Part shown: positions 1 to 10,363 of the stretch, in pieces
Position numbering within the stretch: position 1 is the first letter of the stretch
Layout of the letters: each line of letters begins with the position of its first letter
NCBI RefSeq assembly: GCF_009905375.1
Contig: NC_133647.1
Location: 81,124,442 to 81,188,441 of the forward strand
DNA from: Apium graveolens
Lineage: Eukaryota > Streptophyta > Magnoliopsida > Apiales > Apiaceae
Reading direction: 5' to 3'
Length of the DNA stretch: 64,000 bases
Translations under genes and position numbers: made by a program
Notes under the pieces: model-generated
The model's input: only the letters and a program-made list of their open reading frames with translations
Told to the model about the DNA's origin: nothing
The model's database searches: none

Positions 1-250
1 ACTACCAGCCGTCCTCTAATTAGATCTATTATATCCTTGGTCCTTTGGAGCACTGCTGGTCCGAGCATCTTGCGCTCTGCAATCTTCATCCTAATATAAG
101 GGAGATCGACATTGTCTTCCCTCAAGGATCTCATAAGGCGATACCTCGATACTGACATACGATCGATTATCGTGAGAAAACTTAATCCGCGTTAAGTGAT
201 CATTCCAAATTATTTCAAGTCTATTGCACCGACTTTCATCATAGCTTCTA
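1..250 (-). pseudogene. G0 integrase C-terminal remnant
   Basis: Read on the minus strand, positions about 250 to 90 give a stretch matching the end of the Gypsy integrase core: a W-x2-H-L-x2-I-x-FS pattern followed by SPYEILEGRQCRSP, the usual SPYE-LYGRKCRSP block. From about 90 to 1, in another frame, come ERKMLGPAVLQ and LIRGRL, matching the segment that precedes the integrase C-terminal basic region. Frame changes show it is broken. It continues off the window. Confidence 0.75.
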
Positions 251-2079
251 GCATTATAGCTTTTGCTTCTCAATCCCCATTCTTCTCCAGTTCGTAGTCG
301 TTACTATCTTCCATACATAATACTATACTGGTTACACTTTTGCTCGTTAGCGTTCTATAACCTTTTAATAACCATGTCAACCTTAGTATCACGAATGTGT
401 TAGAATCAGAATACCACCGTACTGATACTACTTCATCTCTAGCTGCCTCCATCTTCAAAAGCTTGGTCCTTCATATAGAAGTAAAAGAATTTATTGAGAG
501 ATCACTATGATCATGAACACTTGTTCTATTGCATAGTTAGTAGAGAAGTTGGCCATCCTTTAGTACTTGACAAGCAATTAAACAACAAGTGGTATCCTAC
601 TAGGCTTCTATCACACAGATAGATAGTCATTCGGCGATACCTCCCCTTCTGGAAGGGTTGTTCTTCTCAGCTTATATGAAATGAAAAGGAGAGAAAAGAA
701 CGAATTGAAGAGAATTGTATATATATAAAATATACGGCCACAAAATATCTGGCTTGGAATCTACCTCTGAACTATAGAGGTTTATCATAGGAGAACAAAA
801 CATATACGTATATATATCAACATTAGGTATTATAGCATCGTATTTCACATGCCTAAATATTTTTGATATTCTATCCATCATTCTATGGACCCATGCTCTT
901 GCTCGAGCTTATACACAATCACCTTTGAAACTCCCTCGACGTCGAAAATCGAATCTGGGATCTCATTCTAGACATCATCGTTACTAGAATTCTATACTTG
1001 CACCGCAACCTTCCTCGTATAGTAATACGACTCTCTATTCATAAGAGGGAATAAATATATAATATGTAAATACTCCACTAGGTAGTCTATCAATGATAAC
1101 TTATATATCAACACGACCCCATTAGGGGTACTCAATCTCAACATCCATTCCAATACAACTCTCACGGTTGTAATCAGCTCATTACTCGCAGAATCATTAT
1201 TGCATTACTATGGTCCACCACTGACTTACTGTAGTCATTCATTTTCTATGAAATCTTAATAGCTAACCATACAGAGTCCATACATGTCGTATCGGATTCT
1301 TCTAAGGAGGCAACATAATCACCATTCCATGATTCATGAAGAACACTCCTGAACTTGGCGTACATATGACATGAAGCAGATAAAATTGCAGAAGAGTTTC
1401 AATAAAAGCAACGATAGCAGGTTAATACCATTATTAACCATATGTCTTTATTAGGAGACATGAAGCTCAAAGGTTCATTCAGTCCTTTCGTAACATGGTC
1501 CTGGCTTATCTCAAGATATAACCTTATAAGATAGATAGCCCGCTCACGGCGATTTCATAAATTAAATCTTTACCAAAATACTATCACGGTTGAGTATCGC
1601 ACAATCATCAGAAGGAATGTCAATCTTTCAAACCATAATACAACCTTCACGGCTTCAACCATCATCACTGTATTTCTCTGGCACGAGCACCTATAATTAT
1701 CCTCCTACATTTAAAGTGTCGGCCACCTCTTTGGCCTTTCCTGATAGTAAAATTTCTTTACAATCAATGTCTTTTAAATGACCTTCAACTAAATTCTCTA
1801 CCTCATTTCCAATCACTGCTTGTGTGAAAATGCTCTTCATTACGCCTTGGTAAAAAATATAACATCACTTTTCCATAAGTTATTGCCTCGGTCTTTTAGA
1901 GGTTAACATTGTCACGATTGACTCTTGATCATACTTATGACGTCTCTTATTTTGGGTCCTTCTTGATTTCACCAATCTCGACCCTTATTGGGTCAATCAT
2001 ACTTTCTTATGGTTCAACATGTGCCCCACCTGGCATTATTATAATTATGTCATATTTCCTTTATCAAAATTTCTATTCT
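251..2079 (-). pseudogene. G0 RNase H / integrase core, unreadable
   Basis: This lies between recognisable RT (higher coordinates) and integrase end (lower coordinates) of G0, so by position it should hold the RNase H, zinc-binding and catalytic integrase domains. I could not read a continuous domain in any frame. Stops occur every few tens of codons. The plus-strand ORFs here have no recognisable content and are treated as chance. Confidence 0.5.
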
Positions 2080-2560
2080 TGAGAACTTTGAATACTTTCT
2101 CCTTGTAAAATCTCTAAGGTTATCCTTAAATCCTTCATCAGGTACACCCTAGGCACAGGGCATATCAAGATACCATTTACTAATACCAGAATCATTGTCT
2201 ATATACTTCTGAAAATTTCTCTACTGATCTTTAAAGGTTGTTGTTACCTTTATCCTTTCCAATTCATACTGTCGAAACTCATGTTGTCCCTATTAAGGGC
2301 GAAATGTCATCCTTTATGCATTCCCCTAGGATTCTTCTCAAGTTATCGAGGTTCTATCATTAATTCTACCTTTAAAAAGGTACAGGCATCCTTCCATGGA
2401 TAAATCAAGTCATATATCCTTCATAGCTTATCTATTTAATCATTCCCACCTCGATAGTCTACACCTAATTTCATAATAGCATCCTTATTCAAATTGAGGT
2501 CAATCCATATGGCCTCCAAAAGATAACAATGGTTATCCGCTTTTCTTTCCTGATTTGGTA
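2080..2560 (-). pseudogene. G0 reverse transcriptase remnant
   Basis: Minus-strand reading around 2480-2420 shows MKLGVDYRG, the decayed LCVDYRxLN block of Ty3 RT. Around 2330-2280 a decayed TRYGHYEF block is visible, and around 2130-2100 LRITLEILQ, the LRxVLxxLR thumb motif. The blocks are in the correct order and spacing but in changing frames with stops. The catalytic YxDD/FIDD block is not readable. Confidence 0.65.
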
Positions 2561-3480
2561 ATGATAACATGGATGTTCTGGAAGATATTGGTCGTGTTCA
2601 ACGTGAAAATCTTCTTAATAAATCCTCATTTACTTTGGTTGTTTATCTCAACATTCATCTCAATGTTGGGATATCTCTCATACCTGGCGTCTCCCTTTCT
2701 GGGTATCAAGCCACCGGTCTTACACTTCACATTCTTGAAGGTCACTTCCTTCATCCAATTTTCCTAATTTCCTACTTTCTTGTCTCCTCAGTCTATCCGC
2801 GTCTCATTATTTATCCTTCGAACTATCTCAAGGTTTCCTCGAATCCTCCCAACTTACAGGGGATAAAATATATGTATCTCTTATGCCTTCAACCATCAAT
2901 TTTAACTCATGGTGAATCACCCTCATCCTGACGATTACATACTTTTCTATTTTTATTGCTACGAGTCTTTAGGGTTTCCTCATACCAAACTCCCTTATCA
3001 TTCCTCAAACTCTATTGCCTTTATATTCCTTTCCAATTCAGTTTCTTTTTATTTTCCTTTCTCTTATCATTATTTCATGAACTAACACAACATAAGCATT
3101 GATTTCAAACATCCCGTCATTCTGGATTCGTGTCCTCAGAACGAATCTTGACAACTTTTCCAACTTAGATTCATAATTCATAATACTCGTCTTCCTTTGT
3201 TCTGGCTCTAAAGCTTTTACACTATCTCCATAACCTTGGGAAGTACTTTCCTGAAAACAATTGACTGAACATAAATCAGTTTATTATAATCTCTTGCTCC
3301 GTGCCTTCCTTGGCCTTTCACCAGTGGGTGGTCTCTCTCTTAGGAGGGTAAGTGACAAAAACAGTTTTTTTTTTATTCGTCAATCATTTAGAATCTCAAA
3401 TGATTCCTCTATTTCCTTTAGCCAGGCTCTTGCCTCGGCTATCTCAGCTTGTTCCTTGGAACTCTGAGAGCTTAACGACT
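2561..3480 (-). pseudogene. G0 gag core remnant
   Basis: On the minus strand, 3480-3390 reads EQAEIAEARAWLKEIEESF, the conserved start of the Ty3 Retrotrans_gag domain (xARxWLxEIExxF). Downstream, 3370-3290 gives a decayed 'ATYxLxGEAxxWW' block ending THWW, and about 3210-3130 a decayed 'EYExKFxxLSRFVP' block (NYESKLEKLSRFV). Towards 2700 a possible zinc-knuckle area is too decayed to score. A stop follows the first block, so no capsid protein can be made. Confidence 0.7.
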
Positions 3481-4143
3481 TAAAGGTCCTGAAAGAATTT
3501 CCCACCGCATTGCTTCCTCAGGGCGGTGGTTAGGGATAAAAGTATAAGTTTTGTTAAGGCAGGTCCATGAATTGCCGTATAGGAGTACCGTCTCGGGTCT
3601 CCTTTCTTTACTTGACTTTATGTTTCCTTATATCTTATTTGCGACCTCCCTGATTATCACATTCAAGGTTTGCCCCTAATCTTATTCCTCATGGGGGCAT
3701 AATGCTTGGAATTTTTTTGAAAATCTCTGGATATTTGTCTTACTTACTTTGCTTAAATCCTTCCCTCGTTCAGTCCTTGCATGATTGCAAATTATGAATT
3801 CTCAAGTTCTATAAACTTCATGACACTTTCTTTAGTGTTCACAGCGCAATTAACAATATGAACTTATCACAAACAAACTGATCTGAACTGAAATTAACGA
3901 ATATATACTTAACCATTTGTTTGAGGGTACAACAACTAAATACATTAAAGAGAATTACATCATTTGAGTTGATCGTTCTATCCCAAAATTACTACCATAG
4001 ATAATTATCTAGTCATTAAAACTAATCATTCATAACTTAGGCTAATCCTCCAAAAGCGGTGCTGCATGAAATCCTTGTCAGAGTGCTCAGACTCTGCACA
4101 CTAATATGGATCAAGAAATACGGGCACACACGACATCCCTAAC
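3481..4143 (-). other. G0 gag linker, no readable frame
   Basis: This 663-bp stretch joins the N-terminal gag ORF to the gag core block. No frame is open for long on either strand and I recognise no domain. It is probably the variable gag linker in decayed form. Confidence 0.4.
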
Positions 4144-4869
4144 CTATTCCATTAAAGCGGTGATGAGGTGTAAGATAGTTGCAAGTAGAGCTGGATCAAT
4201 CTGACCCTCAAGATGGCCTCTAGCTGCAATTCGGGTGGTAGCCTCAATCCTTTCCATGCTATAAGCTAATCCTGCCGGAAGTACCCCGCCCTCAATCCTC
4301 GGTGCAGTAAGTTGATCCAACAGATCACTCCTAACATTACGGGCCTCAGACAGGCCACCCAAAGTCATATAATAATCGGCGATAAGAGAAGCCTGAGTGG
4401 TAGTATCTAGCAGTCCATGGGGTGTAGGTGGTGCAGACCCAGGAGATCCAAATGGATAACCAAGCACGGTATCAGGTGACCATGGTGCAGGAGATAAAGG
4501 TGGCATTTCCTCAGTAGGTGCTGGGCTCTGTACAGGGGAGGGAACAGGAATTTGTGGAACCTCATGGATGTCTACATGAACCTCTGGAAGAGGGTCTGAC
4601 ACTGGTATAATTGGTGCCGTGGAAGGCCCCACTTCTTCTGGCCTCATCATCCTTTGTGCCCTTGGTAACTCTTCATCCTCTAGTGCCACCCTCGCGGCCA
4701 TTCTAGCTCTGGTAGTCGCCCTGACTATGGTCATCAATTCCTCAGCGGTCCTCTCTTCATTCTCGCCAGGACCCTCCACGAGATCCTCCTCACCAACAAT
4801 CCCTTCTGGGATAACATTCTCAATATGAATCTCATTCGGTCCCTCGTTAGGGTACTCTATTGGATTCAT
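4144..4869 (-). CDS. G0 gag-like N-terminal ORF (241 codons)
   Basis: This open frame is the first ATG ORF after the PBS, about 240 nt downstream of it. The product is acidic and proline-rich. It has an E-rich start, an RATTRARMAARVAL basic helix near residues 50-62, then a P/S/T-rich middle with repeated P-x-P motifs (residues ~80-155), and a helical C-terminus. This matches the variable N-terminal part of Gypsy gag more than any enzyme. It ends in a stop before the recognisable gag core, so it is a truncated remnant. The plus-strand ORF inside it is a shadow. Confidence 0.55.
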   Translation of the reverse strand: MNPIEYPNEGPNEIHIENVIPEGIVGEEDLVEGPGENEERTAEELMTIVRATTRARMAARVALEDEELPRAQRMMRPEEVGPSTAPIIPVSDPLPEVHVDIHEVPQIPVPSPVQSPAPTEEMPPLSPAPWSPDTVLGYPFGSPGSAPPTPHGLLDTTTQASLIADYYMTLGGLSEARNVRSDLLDQLTAPRIEGGVLPAGLAYSMERIEATTRIAARGHLEGQIDPALLATILHLITALME

Positions 4870-5110
4870 AATTTGATCTCCAATATGTAATAAAACATCC
4901 TCATGCTGATGCTCCTGAACCTCAGGGTTCGGTGCCCCGCTGCCCTATACAAGAACGAACTATGTTACTATCATAATATTTATAAGGGTTCCCGTAAGGG
5001 TTTTAACTGTCAGTACTACGTTAGGTAGCTATGAACTTGGCAAGAGTTCTTATTATCTTTGTGAACTTATTATCTTTACGTCACATCATCTCTGAGGTTT
5101 ATAACGCTTG
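4870..5110 (-). other. G0 untranslated leader
   Basis: The 241 nt between PBS and first gag ATG of G0 on the minus strand. No ORF or structured repeat stands out. Confidence 0.5.
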
Positions 5111-5122
5111 GCTCTGATACCA
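5111..5122 (-). other. G0 primer-binding site (tRNA-iMet)
   Basis: The minus strand reads TGGTATCAGAGC, complementary to the 3' end of plant initiator-Met tRNA, four bases after the LTR end at 5127. It fixes the element orientation as minus. Confidence 0.9.
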
Positions 5123-5126
5123 TTTC

Positions 5127-8100
5127 TGTAACACCCCCAAATCCGGGGTCGGGGATTCGGGTTGTCACGAGTTCCATTTCCCTTATCAATACTTAACCTT
5201 AACAGTCAACCAGCTACTGAGTACTATGGCCCCACAATATACATACACACACACCACAAGTTATAGTCTCAGAGATGAATACTAAAAGTAACACAAGTTA
5301 TTTTATTCCACAGTTATAAAGCATTACACCTTAAAAGGGTTTCTGAATAAATTTACATTTCTTTGCCATTATTACAATTCATATAGATACATAAGTCTGG
5401 TACATCAGAAGTTGAAAGCCTAGCCTATTGGTAATTTCTACCTCAGCTACAGCGGCATCAACGATTCCAGAAAGATGCAGAACGTTTCCTAACCGCTTGC
5501 GAATTGGAAGCTTGGTCCTGTTCATCTTTTCTATCTGTTGTTGTGTGATGAAAGAAGAAATCAAGGGTGAGCAACAAGCCCACCGAAATAATATATATAA
5601 TAATTAACAATATATGAGCATTCTCATAGTACTCATGAAAGTCTTGGTTAAGCAGATATGAACCAAGTTTGATATCTTAACGCGACCAAGTCGCAAAATA
5701 TTCAGTATATATGTATATATATACTTTTCACAATCTTTGAAATCATCTGACATGTATAATATACACAGAGTTCCATTTTATAACTGTATAAAAATATCGT
5801 TGCAAGGTGATCTCATATATCTAACCTTGTCTCAACGTTTTTCTGAAAATCTTTGACATGCACAAGATAATCATTTACTAGATATAAGTTTAAAAGATGA
5901 AGTTACAAGATACTCCAATATACTTATATCTTTTCCGAATACTAATTGAACTACCTCCGTTCAAGGTATAATCTGTGTCAAAAGTTCATCACATAGATGA
6001 GACTACAAGATATGATTTGAATAGATTCAATCTTTGAAATATCATTCAAAAGAAATGAAGTTACGAGATACTTCATTAAGTCCCGATATATATATCCATA
6101 TATATGTATATCTCTCATACATTTCCTGAAAACCTCTGTCATGTAAAGTATGAACAGAGTTGTAATATCCAATGAATTTGGAAAGAAAAGAATTTTGGCA
6201 TAAACCCGATATCTTGCTGATCAGGCAAATATACTAATAAGTAACCTTTTCTACTGTAGATGGATGAGTTCCTCGCCGGTCATCACCCTGGCCGCATTAG
6301 GACCTCGCGCTAGACTGTTACCCGGTCACTCACGCGTGGATGGATTGTCACCCAGCCTCTTACACCTTCATAGACCGTACAATGGCCTATCGCTTATGCC
6401 GACTCAATCAGATGGACTTACTTCCCGAACATTGGGCAAGTAATCAAATTGTTTTCTCAAAATAGCAACCTCATTGCGAATATAAAATACACCACAGAGC
6501 CGGATCCCTCGGATTTTTTTTGAGCGAGTATTCAAGTCCCCTTCGAAAGGAAGATGTTAAATTTAAAAACGAGTTTTGGGATCCGCTCTAACTTTTAAAA
6601 TCATTTTAAAGACTCGAAAACATTTTTAAGAATGTTTGGAGTAATGCTAATTTAATAAAATAAATCAGTCCTGATATGTTAGAAAATATCTGAATATTAT
6701 TATTTAAATAATATTCTCAAAAGGATAATCCTTATAAAAATAATTGAAGTAGAAGTTTTAAAACTTATACTTGAAATAAATAATAAATAACCAAAGATAT
6801 ACGATCTTTATTTAAATAATCAAAAATAAGTTTGATTATCGAAACATTATTCTTTAATAAAATAAAGAATATTATTTAATAAAATAAGCGGAGTCATAAG
6901 TCCTCGAATGAATATTCAAAATAATATTCATTAATTAAAATAAACGGAGTCATAAGTCCTCGAATGAATACTCAACTAATATTCATTAAATAAAATAAAC
7001 GGATTCATAAGTCCTCGAATGAATATTCAACTAATATTCATTAAATAAAATAAAGTTATCGAATAAAACTTATTCGATTAATAGTTTTGAAAACTATATC
7101 AATATATATATATATAAGTATATATATATAATATACTTGGGAACATTGACTCCCGGTTTTAGAAAATGTTCACCTTTGGGTCCCCTATACTAAGGGTATA
7201 CGCAACTACTGCTTATCTCTAGCATAAGTATTATGCAACTTATAAGCAATTGAATCAACAATTAGAAACAGACATGCATATATACCATATCACATGCTCC
7301 AATATATCGCAAGATTTGCTAATAACAATCACGCACTTATCACAAGATAATGCATATACATATATTCACATCACAATAAGAGTATAACGGGTAGAAAACT
7401 TGCCTGAGCGACTGGGGGTGATAAATGGCTTGGGACGAGTCTGGTAACCTATAAACAACATATAAGTTGGAATTAAACCAAAGTCGCTTATGAATCTATA
7501 CTTTAACCAATTAGACTCTAACACTCGCTTTGCGTTCAACGATTCTCTTAAGTCGCTCGAGTACTCTCGGTTCCACCATTTTTAATAAATTAACCATTAA
7601 GGGTTTTAAGGAGATTCTTTTGCGGGTGCCTTACCAACTGCCTAATACACTTTACATAAATGATTCATACTCCAATTAGTCCTTTAAGGTCTTTAACCTA
7701 TATTTCAAAGTAAGGCGAGGGGTAATGGTTCGTTCGTGAAACGCCGTTACTTAAAACGGTTGTTTCTCCTAAACCGTACATCGAATTCAAACGAACCACA
7801 TATCAAAACGAAGCTCGTAACATGAAATATCTAATCATGGCAATGGTCAAAACCTAACAGTGAGTCCTCTGGTCCTGATTGTTAAGAACAAAACAGTCTA
7901 AAGTAAATCGGACATTACGACGGCTATGTTTACGCGATTTCCAATTTTTATCCTACTCTAAATCAACCACCAATCAACCAAAATTCAACCATACAACCAA
8001 ACTCCATACCTACAATGCCACAAAAGCCCCAAAAACTCAATATCTCCAAATTTATACTACTTCCCAACATGAACTAAAAGCTTTACTTAAGTTCTTTAAC

Positions 8101-9195
8101 TAATCAACAAGATTTACAACTCCAAAAACATAATAAAACCAACCAATCTCTAAATACACAACAATCAAGCCTCTCATGAACTATAATACTCATATTAAGA
8201 TCTTAACATTCAATAACAAAGCTAGGTTAAGAGATTATACCTTCCTTGTGAGTAGGAGTAACTAATTAGCTTGGAATCACCCTTGAAAGTCCTTACCCAA
8301 GCTTAATCTAAACAAAAACTCAAGAACAAAATTATAAGTTCTTGAAAAACACTATTCACCCTCTTCTTCCATGAATTTTAGGAAGAGATTGTGAAGGAAT
8401 TTGAAGCTTAAACTTATAGGATAGCTATATCTATGGATAAGGAGTCTTAGATAATTACCTCACTAATTAATGAAGCTTGGAAATTGGATTTTGGTTTTTT
8501 TCTTCATGAAATGGAAAAGAGGCCGAGAGATTTTCTTGAAGAAAAGTGAAGTCAACTTGTGTTTTGGTGAAATGATTTGTTGGTTGGTTGTTTTTGGCTT
8601 TTGTTTTAATTATTTACCTTTAACCATGGTGATTTTTGTGTGGTTCTTAATCAACCAACAACACACTTCTCTTTGGTCATGCTTAGGTCATCAATCCTAT
8701 GTCATCTTCCCATGCTTGTCCTCTTCTTATTGGTTTGATGACATCATCCTCACTAATCTCTTTGATTAGCTTCTAATTACTTGGCTAATGACCGCTGATC
8801 TGTTATACGGTTTGCTTAACTTTCGTTTTCGTTTATCGTTTAAGGGATCATACCCGGGATCTTATTACTTGGGTTTCCTTAACCTTTCTCAATACATTAT
8901 ATTCCTTTTATGATCCTCTCTTATAATCCTTGAATTTAAATCCTTTTTATCCTGTTACCTTATACTCAATTCTTTCGGTATCTGGTGGATTTTCAGAAAA
9001 AATCAAAGTGTTTGAATTTGGATTCTGACGATCTTTACATACACTTATATATCATATAGAGTACTAATAAGATCTCAGAATAACAATAAAAGAACCCCTA
9101 CATAGTGTGGCATGAAAAGTTTTTTTATTCAGCAATATCAGCAAAAACACTATTCATAAGGGTTACAAAAAGTTCAAAATTTTGGGGTTATTACA
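5127..9195 (-). repeat. G0 5' LTR, 4.07 kb
   Basis: On the minus strand the LTR begins TGTAATAACCCCAAAATTTT at 9195 and ends ...GGGGGTGTTACA at 5127, so it has TG...CA ends. The PBS follows at the expected place. The long AT-rich LTR contains no convincing gene. The small plus-strand ORFs at 7879-8103 and 8470-8769 have no recognisable content. Only one copy is visible, so the length rests on its termini, not on alignment with a partner. Confidence 0.8.
6889..7055. repeat. 55-56 bp tandem repeat, 3 copies, in G0 LTR
   Basis: Units starting at 6889, 6945 and 7000 share CGGAGTCATAAGTCCTCGAA followed by an AT-rich part containing TGAATATTCA. The last copy runs into different sequence near 7055. 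It is an internal LTR repeat. Confidence 0.85.
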
Positions 9196-9314
9196 GAGGT
9201 TGTCTTAGATTCTTCTGTCATCTTCTTTCTCTTCAGAGTTTCAACAGTTTCATCTTCTGCAGCAGCATCATCAAAAACTTGAACCATCTTGCACACAGGA
9301 TCTTCTTCAGACAT
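9196..9314 (-). pseudogene. Start of a SIRE-like ORF with divergent coding, cut by G0
   Basis: The leader, PBS and first codons (MSEE) are nearly identical to the gag start of SIRE A at 29322. After MSEE the product diverges completely: DPVCKMVQVFDD, an acidic run, then a basic TLKRKKM segment. It remains open until the G0 LTR cuts it at 9196. It could be the gag start of another SIRE subfamily, or a non-autonomous derivative that carries other coding DNA. I do not recognise the sequence. Confidence 0.5.
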
Positions 9315-9353
9315 GATTGTTTTAGATCTTTACTGTATATGTGTTAACAGACT

Positions 9354-9365
9354 GCTCTGATACCA
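9354..9365 (-). other. PBS next to lower SIRE A LTR
   Basis: The minus strand reads TGGTATCAGAGC two bases past the LTR end at 9368. A PBS should follow only a 5' LTR, but this LTR also has a polypurine tract on its other side. Confidence 0.9.
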
Positions 9366-9367
9366 CT

Positions 9368-9981
9368 TGTTAGGTCACACACACTGTAGAAGGGGGTTGA
9401 ATACAGTGTATACTACAATCAAATCGAATTAAGAACACAAGTATGAAACACATAATAATCTTGTTAATAAAACAGTATTACAATGGAACCGTCCTCTCTC
9501 AGTGATGAACACATATCACGAGAGCTGCTAGGGTTACAATGAATAATATTCTCGATTAAGATAACACTTATATTGTAAACCCTATGCTGTGTTTATATAG
9601 ACACACAGTTACAAGATAATCTTCTAATTGATATCGAATATAAGTCTGCATCCTAAAATATATCAACTAGTTATCTTTTCCTCCAAGTATTCTATTCTTC
9701 ATAGAATTCTTCTCCATGCATATCTCTTCTTGTGTTTGCCTTAATCTTCTTTCCTTCAATCAGCCGCCTTTCTTATCTGAATGTCTTCTTAAGTCCTGAT
9801 ATTATCTCCTGATAAATATCTTCTGATATGTTAAGTTCTGATAACTTAAGTTTTGATATCTTAAGCTCTGACTTCAGTATAAGTACTGATATCCAGTTAA
9901 GTCCTGATTTGTCCAGTTAGTTAAGATCTGAAAACTAAACACAAATCATTATTAGACATGACATCACAAATATATCTAACA
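9368..9981 (-). repeat. SIRE A lower (3') LTR, shared
   Basis: 614 bp with minus-strand ends TGTTAGATATATTTG...CCTAACA. It is about 98% identical to the LTR at 29376-29989 (differences counted by eye). U3 holds many short variants of ATCAGAACTTAA in element orientation. It is flanked by a PPT at 9982 and a PBS at 9354, so internal DNA lies on both sides. Confidence 0.9.
9592..9599 (-). promoter_or_regulatory. TATA box of SIRE A lower LTR
   Basis: The minus strand reads TCTATATAAACACAG, a good plant TATA box inside the LTR, followed by the conserved R-like segment. The same box occurs in the upper LTR (29600-29607), in B (49894-49901) and in E (56329-56336). Confidence 0.7.
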
Positions 9982-9996
9982 ATCTCCCCCAACTTG
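9982..9996 (-). other. SIRE A polypurine tract
   Basis: The minus strand reads CAAGTTGGGGGAGAT directly before the LTR start, the usual plus-strand primer site. Confidence 0.85.
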
Positions 9997-10363
9997 TAAA
10001 TTATCATAATATACAAGTTCAATAGATATTTAATGATGTCAAAAACATTAAGTACAAATGCATATGAGAATTTGACTAAGCAACTACAACTCACAGTCCT
10101 TGTAGCTTTTACCATCCTTAAAGTCTGATATCAGCTTTAGCCTATTTATCCTTCAGAATTTAACAGCTGTAGTTCTTGACTTGGCTTTAGTGTGTGATCT
10201 CTTTAATGTCAGGAGTTGTTCTGAGATAGTTCTTCAACAGACTTCTCTCCGCATATTCAAGTTCATTCTGCATCCTCCTTTATGCATCTTTAAGTTCAAC
10301 TGTATCTTCACCTGTTTGAAAGATAGCAGCCCTGAGATCATTTATTTTTGCTTTCCTTATATC
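9997..10363 (-). other. SIRE A untranslated region between third ORF and PPT
   Basis: 367 bp without a credible ORF on the element strand. The plus-strand ORF at 10181-10372 is a shadow. Confidence 0.5.

Larger units (their letters stand above)
1..9195 (-). mobile_element. Ty3/Gypsy element G0, 5' portion, decayed
   Basis: On the minus strand the order is LTR (5127-9195), PBS (5111-5122), gag (about 4869-2560), reverse transcriptase (about 2560-2080), then integrase (to position 1). This is the Ty3/Gypsy order. The 3' part and 3' LTR lie outside the window. Frames are broken by many stops and indels, so the copy is old and inactive. The LTR outer end abuts a SIRE leader at 9195/9196, so G0 inserted into SIRE DNA. 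The TSD cannot be tested because the other end is missing. The very long LTR suggests a Tekay-like chromovirus, which is inference. Confidence 0.85.

Noticed and set aside
2569..2931. Plus-strand ORF of 120 codons
   Set aside because: It lies antisense to decayed G0 gag-pol, has no domain, and is best explained as chance.
5111..5122. GCTCTGATACCA as part of a tRNA gene
   Set aside because: It is repeated next to LTR ends in all elements and is the PBS; no tRNA fold surrounds it.
7879..8769. Plus-strand ORFs in the G0 LTR (74 and 99 codons)
   Set aside because: Low-complexity translation and no recognisable domain; they lie within a single LTR.
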